Shown here piece by piece: positions 1-8,420 of a stretch of DNA of 64,000 nt (the first letter of the stretch is position 1; every line of letters starts with the position of its first letter). The DNA comes from Chromatiales bacterium. Lineage in GTDB: Bacteria > Pseudomonadota > Gammaproteobacteria > Steroidobacterales > GCA-2729495. The notes beneath the pieces were generated by a model. That model worked only from the letters and a program-made list of their open reading frames with translations. It was not told where the DNA came from and did not search any database. Both the position numbers and the translations under genes were made by a program. Where the stretch lies: assembly GCA_024234935.1 (NCBI GenBank), contig JACKNI010000004.1, positions 62,001 through 126,000 on the forward strand, given 5' to 3'.

Positions 1-1
1 G

Positions 2-478
2 CTCAAGTCAGCACGCCAGCCACATCATTTTCTCGGCATCAACGAGGATGGCCGCTCGGCTGTCATGCAGACGCGCGGCAACAACTATGGTCATGTCGTG
101 CTGCGTGGTGGTGCCGGACGTACCAATTACGATTCGGTGAGCGTGGCCCTGTGCGAACAGGCCCTGCACAAGGCCGGTCTGCCGGAACGCATCGTGATCG
201 ACTGCAGCCACGGCAATTCGAACAAGGATCCGGCGCTGCAGCCGCTGGTGGCCCGCGACTGCATCGAGCAGATCGTCAATGGCAACAAGTCGATTATCGG
301 CCTCATGCTGGAAAGCAATATCGAGGCCGGCAACCAGGAGATTCCCGCCGACCGCAGCCGGTTGCGTTACGGTGTTTCAGTGACCGACGGCTGCATCGAT
401 TGGGCAAGCACCGAGAAGACCCTGCGCGAACTCGCGCTCCTGCTGCGTCCGGTAATGCAGGCCCGCAAGAGCGCCTGA
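2..478 (+). CDS. 3-deoxy-7-phosphoheptulonate synthase, class I (AroF/G/H type), C-terminal part
   Basis: Open at the window edge and read in frame from base 2, so only about the last 158 residues are present; stop TGA at 476-478. It catalyses condensation of PEP with erythrose-4-phosphate, the entry step of the shikimate pathway. Visible family motifs are QPHHFLGI, the ILRGG-like VVLRGG, the IDCSHGNSNK loop, GLMLESNIEAGNQ and YGVSVTDGCIDW, in the order found in AroG-type enzymes. The C-terminus ends about where E. coli AroG ends. Which feedback isozyme it is cannot be told because the N-terminal regulatory part is outside the window. Confidence 0.93.
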   Translation, partial: LKSARQPHHFLGINEDGRSAVMQTRGNNYGHVVLRGGAGRTNYDSVSVALCEQALHKAGLPERIVIDCSHGNSNKDPALQPLVARDCIEQIVNGNKSIIGLMLESNIEAGNQEIPADRSRLRYGVSVTDGCIDWASTEKTLRELALLLRPVMQARKSA

Positions 479-506
479 GCGCAGTATCCCGCGAGTCCGG
501 GCGCCT

Positions 507-1370
507 TCAGCGCAGCACGACGGTCTTGCTGCCGTTGACGAATACGCGGTGTTCGATATGCAGCTTCACGGCCCGCGCCAGCGTGATTGACTCCACATCC
601 CGGCCGGTCGCTGCGAGGTCATCGGGCGACATGGTGTGGTCCGCGCGCTCAACCGTCTGTTCGATGATTGGCCCCTCATCCAGATCCGCCGTCACATAGT
701 GTGCCGTGGCACCGATCAGCTTGACGCCACGCCGGTGCGCTTCGTGGTAGGGCTTCGCACCCTTGAAGCCGGGCAGGAAGGAGTGGTGAATGTTGATGAT
801 GCGTCCCGGGTATTGCGCGCAGATCGCCGGTGACAGGATCTGCATGTAGCGGGCAAGCACGATCAGTTCGGCCTTCGTGTCGCCCGCGATATCCATCAGG
901 CGTTCTTCGGCCTCCTGCCTCGTTTCTGCCGACACAGGTATATGGAAATACGGCACCTTGTGCCAGCTGGCAAGACCAGCCAGATCCATGTGGTTCGAGA
1001 CGATGGCCGGAATCGCCATCTTCAGGGCGCCGGTACGGTAGCGGTACAGCAGGTCGTTGAGGCAGTGATCGTAGCGCGAAGCCATTATCAGCACCCGTGG
1101 CAATACCGCCGTATCGTGTACCTGCCACTCAATGCCGAACTTCTGCGCGATATCCGCAAAGCCGGCGCCAAAGCCGGAGCGCGAGAAACTGCCGTCCGGT
1201 GAGGCAAAGCGGGTTCGCATGAAGAATGTGCCGGTATCGCGGTCACCGAAATGGGATGACTCTTCGATGAAGTATTTCCGGGAGGTCAGGTAGCCAGCGA
1301 CTGCCGCCACGATGCCGATCTTGTCCGGGCAGACAACCGTCAGAATGTATGAAGGCGCGGGATTGTTCAT
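507..1370 (-). CDS. purU: Formyltetrahydrofolate deformylase
   Basis: 287 aa, the normal PurU length, with an ATG start at 1370. It hydrolyses 10-formyl-THF to formate and THF, balancing one-carbon pools in the cytoplasm. An N-terminal ACT domain (about residues 7-90, opening with VVCPDKIGIVAAVAGYL) is followed by a formyltransferase fold. Catalytic motifs are visible: SNHMDL, INIHHSFLPGFKGAKPY and the Asp of TADLDEGPIIEQ. It is transcribed leftward, divergent from the glutamine-synthetase-like gene, and its 3' end faces the DAHP synthase with 28 bp between stops. The ACT domain plus the complete triad separates it from PurN. Confidence 0.95.
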   Translation of the reverse strand: MNNPAPSYILTVVCPDKIGIVAAVAGYLTSRKYFIEESSHFGDRDTGTFFMRTRFASPDGSFSRSGFGAGFADIAQKFGIEWQVHDTAVLPRVLIMASRYDHCLNDLLYRYRTGALKMAIPAIVSNHMDLAGLASWHKVPYFHIPVSAETRQEAEERLMDIAGDTKAELIVLARYMQILSPAICAQYPGRIINIHHSFLPGFKGAKPYHEAHRRGVKLIGATAHYVTADLDEGPIIEQTVERADHTMSPDDLAATGRDVESITLARAVKLHIEHRVFVNGSKTVVLR

Positions 1371-1461
1371 GTCATGCTCTGTGTCTGCGTGCGGAAATGG
1401 TAGCAGGATCGACGCGGCTGCCGGGATTGGTCAGAATCCCGCCAGGAACAGGATCACCGCC

Positions 1462-2844
1462 ATGAATGACAGGCAAATCGATGAGGCCCGGAGCTTTCTG
1501 GCTGCCTGGCCGGATACCCGGACAGTCGAGCTGCTGTTGCCAGACCTCAACGGCATTCTGCGCGGTAAACGCATCGGCCGCCGTGAACTGCTGTCACTCT
1601 GGCGTGACGGTATTGCTTTTCCGGCTACCGGCATCCTCCTCGACAGCCGCGGCGCGCTGATCGACGGCCTGCGCTATGGCTCGGATGACGGTGATCCCGA
1701 TCATGTCTGTCGCCCGGTTCCCGGTTCGCTGGCGCCGGTACCCTGGGCGAAGACCCGTCCCGGCCAGTGCCTGGTTGCGCTGGAACACCGCGATGGCCAG
1801 CCATTTTTCGCTGATGGCCGGCATGTGCTGGCCGCAGTACTCGGCCGTTTCGCTGCACTCGGTCTCACGCCCGTGGTTGCCGTGGAGTTCGAGTTCTACC
1901 TGCTGGATGACACCACCGGCGAAGTGCCGCGGGCGCGGCAGGGGCGGGTGCCGGGCACCCAGCGCCGGCCGTCCGGGCCGCGAGTCTACAGCCTTGAGGA
2001 TCTGCACGATCTGGATCCGCTGTTTTCGGAAATCATGGCGGCCTGCGAAACGCAGCGCATTCCGGCCGGCAGCATCGTGTCGGAATATGGCGCTGGCCAG
2101 TTCGAGGTCAACCTCCACCATGTTGCTGATGCCGTTGCCGCCTGTGATCACGCGATCCTGCTGCGGCGTCTGATCCGCGGCGTTGCGCGGAAACATGGCC
2201 TCGCTGCGACCTTCATGGCGAAACCCTTCGCAGACATCGATGGTTCCGGCATGCACGTGCACCTCAGCCTCGTGGATCGCGAGGGACACAACGTGTTTGC
2301 GCCTCAGCCGCCGGTTTCAGCGCCGGAGAGGTACGCGCAGATTCTCCGGCATGCCGTCGGCGGCCTGCTCGCGGCGATACCGGAATCCCTGGCCATCTTT
2401 GCGCCGAACGCAAATTCCTACCGGCGCATCCGGCCGGGCTGCTTTGCGCCCATCGCACCGAACTGGGGTGTCAATCATCGCCACGTCGCGGTGCGTATCC
2501 CTGTGTCGGACGACCAGAACCTGCGTCTGGAGCACCGTGTCGCCGGTGCGGATTGCAATCCCTATCTGGCAATGGCGGCAATCCTCGCTGGTGTACATGC
2601 CGGACTGACCCGGAACATCGAGCCGCCGCGCATGATCCGTGAGGGCGAAGTGATGGAAGAGGCGACCAGGCTGTCGCCGCGCTGGGAGTCCGCGCTCGAC
2701 GCCTTTGATGCCGGGACACTGTTGCCGGAGTATCTGGGCACCGAGTTCTGCCGCGTGTTCAGCCTCGCGCGCCGGCATGAGGCGGAAGCCTTTCACGCGC
2801 AGGTCAGCAACCTGGACTACGAGTGGTATCTGGGGACGATCTGA
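1462..2844 (+). CDS. Glutamine synthetase family ligase (gamma-glutamylpolyamine synthetase-like, PuuA type)
   Basis: 460 aa from ATG 1462, chosen over an upstream in-frame start at 1312 that would run into purU. An AGGA-like site lies about 9 bases upstream. The N-terminal beta-grasp part (PDLNGILRGKRIGRREL) and the catalytic part with VEFEFYL, GAGQFEVNL, DGSGMHVHLSL, PNANSYRRIRPG and the NHRHVAVRIP segment are all present. The DLNG/RGK start and the FAPIAPNWGVNHR region are typical of the GlnA3/PuuA branch, not of GlnA. It probably ligates glutamate to a polyamine or other amine using ATP. No other putrescine-degradation gene is adjacent, so the substrate is inferred from family only. Confidence 0.8.
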   Translation: MNDRQIDEARSFLAAWPDTRTVELLLPDLNGILRGKRIGRRELLSLWRDGIAFPATGILLDSRGALIDGLRYGSDDGDPDHVCRPVPGSLAPVPWAKTRPGQCLVALEHRDGQPFFADGRHVLAAVLGRFAALGLTPVVAVEFEFYLLDDTTGEVPRARQGRVPGTQRRPSGPRVYSLEDLHDLDPLFSEIMAACETQRIPAGSIVSEYGAGQFEVNLHHVADAVAACDHAILLRRLIRGVARKHGLAATFMAKPFADIDGSGMHVHLSLVDREGHNVFAPQPPVSAPERYAQILRHAVGGLLAAIPESLAIFAPNANSYRRIRPGCFAPIAPNWGVNHRHVAVRIPVSDDQNLRLEHRVAGADCNPYLAMAAILAGVHAGLTRNIEPPRMIREGEVMEEATRLSPRWESALDAFDAGTLLPEYLGTEFCRVFSLARRHEAEAFHAQVSNLDYEWYLGTI

Positions 2845-2846
2845 TA

Positions 2847-3407
2847 TCAGCCAGGGGGAATGATGCGCCCGGCCCCGGCGAAATGCGTGCGCCAGTACGG
2901 GGTGCTGAAGTCATCGAGGGAAACGCGGCTGCCGCCATTGGGCGCATGCACGAAGCGGCCTTCGCCGAGGTAGATGGCCACGTGCGACGTCCTGCTGCGG
3001 TCGCGGAAGAACAGCAGGTCGCCGGCGACCGCCTCTTCAAGCGTCAGCGGGGTTGATGCGGCGAGTTGTTCGGCCGCCGTGCGCGGCAGTTTGAGGCCGA
3101 CATTGGAATAGGCGTATTGCACCAGGCCACTGCAGTCGAAGCCGGCCGGCGTGCTGCCGCCCCACAGATAGGGCACCCCGACCATCTGCATCGCCGTGAA
3201 TACGACCTGTGTGCGCAGCGGGTCAGGCAGCGGACTAAAGGGTGGCGAGACAGGGATGGGTATCCGGGTTACCGGGTCCGGAGCCTGGGGGGGTCCGGCG
3301 CACCCCGCCAGAAAGAGTCCGGCAACACAGACGGCCGGCGCTGCATGCCGACAAAGCCACGCGTAAAGCGGGCGCTGGTGCTGATGGTTGTCCCGGCCTG
3401 TGCCCAT
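2847..3407 (-). CDS. NlpC/P60 family lipoprotein (cell-wall endopeptidase)
   Basis: 186 aa from ATG 3407; an in-frame TTG at 3431 is possible but gives no better signal. The N-terminus has a hydrophobic stretch ending in a lipobox LAGC (Cys36), so it is predicted to be lipidated in the envelope. A proline-rich linker follows, then a C40 peptidase domain with YLWGGSTPAGFDCSGLVQY (catalytic Cys92), SHVAIYLG (His142) and FVHAP (His154). Such enzymes cut D-Glu/meso-DAP bonds in peptidoglycan stem peptides. It sits tail-to-tail with the GS-like gene, 2 bp between stops, and is divergent from bipA. Confidence 0.88.
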   Translation of the reverse strand: MGTGRDNHQHQRPLYAWLCRHAAPAVCVAGLFLAGCAGPPQAPDPVTRIPIPVSPPFSPLPDPLRTQVVFTAMQMVGVPYLWGGSTPAGFDCSGLVQYAYSNVGLKLPRTAAEQLAASTPLTLEEAVAGDLLFFRDRSRTSHVAIYLGEGRFVHAPNGGSRVSLDDFSTPYWRTHFAGAGRIIPPG

Positions 3408-3524
3408 CCGGCCTCCCCGATTCCACGCCAATCTTAACCCGTTGACCCTGCTGTACTGCGCCTGATGGGGTCACATAAGTACGTTCCGGGCCACGAAATC
3501 GCAATCCGGTCCCGGTTTCTCCCC

Positions 3525-3530
3525 TATAAT
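3525..3530 (+). promoter_or_regulatory. Sigma70-type -10 element (TATAAT) upstream of bipA
   Basis: A perfect TATAAT lies 31 bases before the ATG of bipA, which would give a leader of about 25 nt. I see no good -35 hexamer at 16-18 bp spacing, so the promoter rests on the -10 match and its position in the divergent bipA/NlpC intergenic region. Confidence 0.45.
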
Positions 3531-3560
3531 TCGCGACCTTTCGTTTCCCCGGCACCCCCG

Positions 3561-5399
3561 ATGAATATCTCCGTGACCAAACCGACCGACAAGCTGCGCA
3601 ATATTGCCATCATCGCGCACGTCGATCATGGCAAGACCACGCTGGTCGACAAGCTGCTGCGCCAGTCCGGCACCCTGGACGCGCGCTTCCAGCTACCCGA
3701 CCGGGCCATGGACTCGAATGACCTGGAGAAAGAGCGCGGCATAACGATTCTTGCCAAGAATACCGCAATCACCTGGGGCGACTACTTCATCAACATCATC
3801 GATACGCCCGGCCATGCCGATTTCGGTGGCGAGGTCGAGCGCGTGCTGTCGATGGCTGACAGCGTGCTGCTCCTCGTCGATGCCGTCGACGGGCCGATGC
3901 CGCAGACCCGCTTTGTCACGCAGAAGGCCTTTGCCTTCGGTTTCACGCCGATCGTCGTGATCAACAAGATCGACCGCGATGGTGCGCGCCCGGGCTGGGC
4001 GCTGGATGCAACCTTCGAACTCTTTGACCGGCTGGGCGCGACCAATGCCCAGCTCGACTTCCCGGTCATCTACGCATCGGCGCTGAACGGCTACGCGGGT
4101 CTTGAGTCCACCGTGCGTTCAGGTGACATGACGCCGCTCTTCGAGGCCATCGTCAAGCACGTCGCGCCGCCGAAAGTCGATCCGGACGGTCCCCTGCAGT
4201 TGCAGGTTTCCAGTCTCGATTACGACTCCTACGTGGGCATGCTCGGCATCGGCCGCATCACCCGCGGCCGGGCGGTTGCCGGCACGACCGTGAGCATCGT
4301 CGGTGCGAACGGCAAGGTGCGAAGCGGGCGCCTGGGTGAGTTGTACGGCTTCCTCGGTCTCAACCGCTACAAGGTGGAATCGGCCAGCGCCGGCGATATC
4401 GTTGTGTTCAGCGGCATCGAGGAACTCTTTATCTCTGATACCGTCTGCGACCGCGAAGTGCCGGAAGGACTGCCGCCGCTCAAGGTGGATGAACCGACCA
4501 TCAGCATGACCTTCTGCGTGAACAAGTCGCCGTTCGCCGGCAAGGAAGGCAAGTTCCTGACCAGTCGCCATATCAAGGAGCGGCTTGAGCGCGAGCTGAA
4601 ACACAACGTGGCATTGCGCGTGGAATCCACCGAGGATCCGGACAAGTTCAAGGTGTCCGGCCGCGGCGAGCTGCATCTGTCGATCCTCATCGAGAACATG
4701 CGTCGCGAAGGCTATGAGCTGGCCGTTTCCCGGCCCGAGGTGATCGAGCAGGAGATCGACGGCGTCGTCTGCGAACCCTGGGAACAGCTCACGGTTGATT
4801 TCGAGGAACAGTTCCAGGGCGCCGTGATGAGCCGCCTTGCCGAGCGCAAGGGCGAACTGCTGAGCATGACGCCGGATGGCACCGGTCGCCTGCGTCTTGA
4901 ATACCGTATTCCGGCCCGCGGACTGATCGGCTTCCGTACCGAATACCTGACCTGCACCTCGGGTACCGGGCTCATCTATCACGTCTTTGACAACTACGCT
5001 CGCCGCGTTCCGGCCTCGATCGGGCAGCGTAATAATGGTGTGCTGATTTCCATGGTAGCGGGCAAGGCACTGGCTTATGCGCTGTTCAACCTGCAGGAAC
5101 GCGGCCGCCTGTTCATCGGCCATGGCGAGCCGGTCTATGAAGGTATGATCTGCGGTATACACAGCCGGGGCAGTGACCTGGTCGTCAACCCGACCAAGGC
5201 CAAGCAGCTGACCAATATCCGCGCCGCCGGAACGGATGAGGACCTGTTGCTGACCCCGCCGATACGCCTGTCCCTCGAGCAGGCACTGGAGTTCATCGAC
5301 GATGATGAGCTCGTCGAGGTAACGCCCGCAAGTATCCGTTTACGCAAGAAATTATTGCTGGAAACCGATCGTCGCCGGGAGTCCCGTCAACGCGCCTGA
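3561..5399 (+). CDS. typA: Ribosome-associated translational GTPase TypA/BipA
   Basis: 612 aa from ATG 3561. A longer in-frame reading back to 3465 lacks homology and overlaps the promoter. The full BipA architecture is visible: G1 IAHVDHGKTTLVDKLL (about residues 14-29), the switch I segment DLEKERGITILAKNTAI, G3 DTPGHADFGGEVER, G4 NKIDRDGARP, then domains II, III and V and the BipA-specific C-terminal part (RGLIGFRTEYLT, GVLISMVAGKALAYALF, NPTKAKQLTNIRAAG). Length matches E. coli BipA (607 aa). It binds the 70S ribosome and assists 50S assembly and stress growth. Confidence 0.97.
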   Translation: MNISVTKPTDKLRNIAIIAHVDHGKTTLVDKLLRQSGTLDARFQLPDRAMDSNDLEKERGITILAKNTAITWGDYFINIIDTPGHADFGGEVERVLSMADSVLLLVDAVDGPMPQTRFVTQKAFAFGFTPIVVINKIDRDGARPGWALDATFELFDRLGATNAQLDFPVIYASALNGYAGLESTVRSGDMTPLFEAIVKHVAPPKVDPDGPLQLQVSSLDYDSYVGMLGIGRITRGRAVAGTTVSIVGANGKVRSGRLGELYGFLGLNRYKVESASAGDIVVFSGIEELFISDTVCDREVPEGLPPLKVDEPTISMTFCVNKSPFAGKEGKFLTSRHIKERLERELKHNVALRVESTEDPDKFKVSGRGELHLSILIENMRREGYELAVSRPEVIEQEIDGVVCEPWEQLTVDFEEQFQGAVMSRLAERKGELLSMTPDGTGRLRLEYRIPARGLIGFRTEYLTCTSGTGLIYHVFDNYARRVPASIGQRNNGVLISMVAGKALAYALFNLQERGRLFIGHGEPVYEGMICGIHSRGSDLVVNPTKAKQLTNIRAAGTDEDLLLTPPIRLSLEQALEFIDDDELVEVTPASIRLRKKLLLETDRRRESRQRA

Positions 5400-5444
5400 T
5401 CGCTTTGCTACTGCCGTCAGGAAGCACACACGAGCCAGAGAACG

Positions 5445-7229
5445 ATGTCTGAATATCACGGTCCCGTCCGCGAAATGCTGTTTGTGATCCGCGAGCTTGC
5501 GGGCCTGGACCGGATCGCGCGCCTGCCCGGGTGTGAAGAAGCGACGCCGGATCTTGCCGAAGCAATCCTTGAGCAGGCAGCACAGCTTGCCGGTGGCGTC
5601 ATTGCACCAACCAACACCATCGGCGACCGCCAGGGCAGCCGGGTCGAGAACGACAGCGTCATCGTTCCTGAAGAATTCAAGACTGCCTATCATGAGTATC
5701 AGTCGGGTGGCTGGGCTGGCGTGACCGCGCCCGCCGAGTATGGCGGGCAGGGCCTGCCGTTTCTGCTCGGCGTCGCCGTCGAGGAGATGTGGTGCTCGGC
5801 AAATCTCGCCTGGTCGCTCTGCCCCTTGCTGACCGAGGGCGCTGCCCGTGCCATCGAGGCCCATGCTTCGGAAGCGCTGCGCAAGGCGTATCTGCCGAAG
5901 ATGGTGGCGGGCGAGTGGACCGGCACCATGAACCTGACCGAGCCGCAGGCCGGCTCGGATCTCGCGGCCCTGCGTACCCAGGCGGTTCCCGAGGGCGATC
6001 ACTACCGGATCACGGGGCAGAAGATCTTCATCACCTGGGGCGACCACGACATGACGGAGAACGTCGTGCATCTGGTGCTCGCACGGTTGCCGGACGCGCC
6101 GCCCGGCGTGCGCGGTATCTCGCTGTTTCTGGCGCCGAAGTTCCTGCTGAAGGCCGACGGCACACCCGGCGAGCGCAATACCGTGCGGCCGGTATCGGTG
6201 GAGCACAAGCTCGGCATACACGGCAGTCCCACCTGCGTGATGGCCTTCGAGAACGCGGTCGGCTATCTGGTCGGCGAACTCAACAACGGCCTCCCCGCGA
6301 TGTTCACCATGATGAATCACGCCCGGCTCGGCGTGGGTCTCGAAGGCGTGGCGGTCGCCGAGCGGGCCTATCAACAGGCGCGTGACTACGCGCGCGAGCG
6401 TGTACAGGGCAAGGTGCCCGGGCAGAAGGGGCGGGTGGCGATCATGCAGCACGCCGATGTGCGGCGCATGCTGCTGACGATGAAGGCCTATATAGAGGCG
6501 ATGCGCAGCATCGCCTATGTCACCGCTGCCGACCTCGATATCAGTCTGCGGCATGCTGACGCGGCAACACGCGCCCTGCATCAGGCTCGCGTCGACCTGA
6601 TGATTCCGGTGGTCAAGGGCTGGTCGACCGAGGTCGGCCAGTTGCTGACCTCGCTGGGCGTGCAGATACACGGCGGCATGGGCTATGCCGAAGAAACCGG
6701 TGCCGCCCAGTATCTGCGCGATGCGCGCATCACCACGATCTACGAAGGCACCACCGGCATTCAGGCCAATGACCTGGTTGCGCGCAAGATCCTGCGCGAT
6801 GGCGGGGCTTCGCTGACGGCTTTGCTCGCGGAAATGCAGGCCACCGATGCGGATCTCGCCCGCCATCCGGCGCTCGCAGCGGTGCGCAAGGCGCATGCCG
6901 AAGGCTGCGCCAGCGTGGAGGCGGCCGGCCGATGGCTCGCTGCAAACCACGCGAAGAATCCGGCGGTACCGGGTGCGGTCGCTTACAGCATGCTGATGCT
7001 GCTCGGCACGGTCACCGGTGGCTGGCAACTGGCGCGCGCGGCAGTCATCGCCAGCGAGAAACTGGCAGCGGGTGGTGCGGAGAATGCTGCCGAGAAAGAC
7101 TTCCTCGCGGCAAAACTGATCACCGCTGACTTCTACGCCGGACAGTTCTCGCCGCTGGCCACGGCTTACCTGCGTGCGATCGAGGCGGGGGCCGACGCGC
7201 TGGTGGCCTTTCCTGACAGTCAGTTCTGA
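5445..7229 (+). CDS. Acyl-CoA dehydrogenase with extended C-terminal domain (DmdC-like branch)
   Basis: 594 aa, about 200 aa longer than a simple acyl-CoA dehydrogenase, which fits the branch with an extra C-terminal alpha domain found in 3-methylmercaptopropionyl-CoA dehydrogenase (DmdC) relatives. Motifs seen are NLTEPQAGSDLAALRT (FAD and substrate loop), GQKIFITWGDHD, QIHGGMGYAEE and TIYEGTTGIQANDL, whose Glu is the expected catalytic base. The FAD enzyme would oxidise an acyl-CoA to the enoyl-CoA. It starts 45 bp after bipA on the same strand. No other fatty-acid oxidation gene is next to it, so the substrate is unknown. Confidence 0.88.
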   Translation: MSEYHGPVREMLFVIRELAGLDRIARLPGCEEATPDLAEAILEQAAQLAGGVIAPTNTIGDRQGSRVENDSVIVPEEFKTAYHEYQSGGWAGVTAPAEYGGQGLPFLLGVAVEEMWCSANLAWSLCPLLTEGAARAIEAHASEALRKAYLPKMVAGEWTGTMNLTEPQAGSDLAALRTQAVPEGDHYRITGQKIFITWGDHDMTENVVHLVLARLPDAPPGVRGISLFLAPKFLLKADGTPGERNTVRPVSVEHKLGIHGSPTCVMAFENAVGYLVGELNNGLPAMFTMMNHARLGVGLEGVAVAERAYQQARDYARERVQGKVPGQKGRVAIMQHADVRRMLLTMKAYIEAMRSIAYVTAADLDISLRHADAATRALHQARVDLMIPVVKGWSTEVGQLLTSLGVQIHGGMGYAEETGAAQYLRDARITTIYEGTTGIQANDLVARKILRDGGASLTALLAEMQATDADLARHPALAAVRKAHAEGCASVEAAGRWLAANHAKNPAVPGAVAYSMLMLLGTVTGGWQLARAAVIASEKLAAGGAENAAEKDFLAAKLITADFYAGQFSPLATAYLRAIEAGADALVAFPDSQF

Positions 7230-7407
7230 GGGGTCCCGGGCCGAAAGTTTCGAAGTAGATAACGGGAGCCGCACGAACTCACGACTTTCGTGGCTCGACA
7301 GCAGCAATCAGGCGCCGGTAGGGTTGCTGTCACGTTATGGAAGAAACCCCTGACCTCCAACCCGGCAGTTTCGAGCCCGTCCGCGGCCGCCTCAAGGAAA
7401 AGTTCCG

Positions 7408-7605
7408 ATGACAGCACCCGAGCGGTCCAGGAAAAATCGTCAGCAGCCGCCGCAGGACCTGGCGCGGCGGGTCGGCGCGCTGATTGAAGGGCTGTCCATC
7501 GTCCGGGTTCTCAAGGCTGACAACCACGAGATCGTCGTCGAGCTGTCCGACGGCACACGCTTGTTCGTGCGCACCGACGGTGAGTTGGAAATTTCCGTTA
7601 CCTGA
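7408..7605 (+). CDS. Small hypothetical protein (65 aa)
   Basis: 65 aa from ATG 7408, preceded by AAGGAAAA about 8 bases upstream, so translation is credible. Basic N-terminus (TAPERSRKNRQQ), then a stretch that could form a short helix and three strands (VRVLKADNHEIVVELSDGTRLFVRTDGELEISV). It has no signal peptide or membrane segment. I do not recognise the family. It lies 178 bp after the acyl-CoA dehydrogenase and 34 bp before the VF530-like gene on the same strand, so the two small genes may share a transcript. Confidence 0.5.
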   Translation: MTAPERSRKNRQQPPQDLARRVGALIEGLSIVRVLKADNHEIVVELSDGTRLFVRTDGELEISVT

Positions 7606-7639
7606 ATGAAATTCATCGGGGCATCGTCCCCGCGCGTCG

Positions 7640-7885
7640 GTGCCTCCCGGAATGACCACCATGCAACAACCACGGAACCCCCTGCACGGCATCACCCTCG
7701 AAGTGATGGTCAAGGAACTGGTGGCTTGCCTGGGCTGGGAAGAACTCGGTCGGCGCATTCCGGTTCGCTGCTTCAACAACGATCCGAGCGTGGCATCAAG
7801 CCTCACCTTCCTGCGCCGGACACCCTGGGCGCGCAGCAAGGTCGAGGAACTCTATCTCATCATGCAGCGCGAGCGTCGGACCTGA
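7640..7885 (+). CDS. VF530/DUF2132 family small DNA-binding-like protein
   Basis: 81 aa from GTG 7640; ATG at 7652 or 7661 would give 77 or 74 aa and may be the real start. The core NPLHGITLEVMVKELV...GWEELGRRIPVRCF and NNDPSVASSLTFLRRTPWAR is the hallmark of the VF530 family, small alpha-helical proteins whose structure suggested DNA binding. The cellular role of the family is not established. It ends 8 bp before the convergent cupin gene. Confidence 0.82.
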   Translation: MPPGMTTMQQPRNPLHGITLEVMVKELVACLGWEELGRRIPVRCFNNDPSVASSLTFLRRTPWARSKVEELYLIMQRERRT

Positions 7886-7893
7886 CCAGGTTG

Positions 7894-8238
7894 CTAGCTC
7901 TGCCAGAGGGGCTTCGACTGCCCGAACACCACGATCAGGGTCAGATCTTCCTCGATATCGAAGAACGAGTGTTCCGAGGTGGCCTTGACGTAGAGGATGC
8001 TGCCCGGTACGGCTTCGTGGTCCTGCCCGGCCACCCGCAACCTGGCGCGACCGCTGATCACGAAATAGACCTCGTCCTCGAGGTGCGGGGCCTGCATGTC
8101 GCGGGCGCCGGCCGGCAGCCGGTATACAGCGCAGGACAGGGTCGGGACGCGCAGAAACTCCAGAAACCGGGGTTCCGTGCCAGCCACCCGTGTGGCCAGT
8201 TCATCGACCTTGAATACCTGCCAGGCGTCGTCGCTCAT
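7894..8238 (-). CDS. Cupin-domain protein
   Basis: 114 aa from ATG 8238, a single small beta-barrel cupin. Cupin motif 1 is seen around PHLEDEVYFVISGRARLRV (His and two Glu as possible metal ligands) and motif 2 around PGSILYVKATSEHSFFDI (His). Such proteins bind a metal or small ligand and range from dioxygenases to sugar-binding regulators, so no reaction can be assigned. It is divergent from the trans-sulfuration gene with a 182 bp gap, and convergent with the VF530-like gene. Confidence 0.75.
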   Translation of the reverse strand: MSDDAWQVFKVDELATRVAGTEPRFLEFLRVPTLSCAVYRLPAGARDMQAPHLEDEVYFVISGRARLRVAGQDHEAVPGSILYVKATSEHSFFDIEEDLTLIVVFGQSKPLWQS

Positions 8239-8420
8239 GTCTCTCTCCGCATCGCGATGCTTTCATGATCGGCCAAAGCAGGGGCATCGGGCAAGCCACT
8301 TTCGGGTCTCTGCGGGCAACAGAGTGATAGCCGTACCCGGCTACACGTATAAACTATGCGGCCCAAAAGCCAGGTGACACACCCGATGCCGCAGGGCAGG
8401 GTGTTGAGGAGTTCCAGACC

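Noticed and set aside
1312..1461. Upstream extension of the glutamine-synthetase-like protein
   Set aside because: The 50 extra residues overlap the start of purU on the other strand and show no family similarity, whereas ATG 1462 has a ribosome site.
5352..7307. A 651-codon frame opposite the acyl-CoA dehydrogenase
   Set aside because: Antisense frame of a clearly conserved gene, with no signal or domain of its own.
7230..7407. Structured RNA in the gap after the acyl-CoA dehydrogenase
   Set aside because: An imperfect CACGA/TCGTG stem is present but bulged, with no T tract or conserved motif; I see nothing else there.
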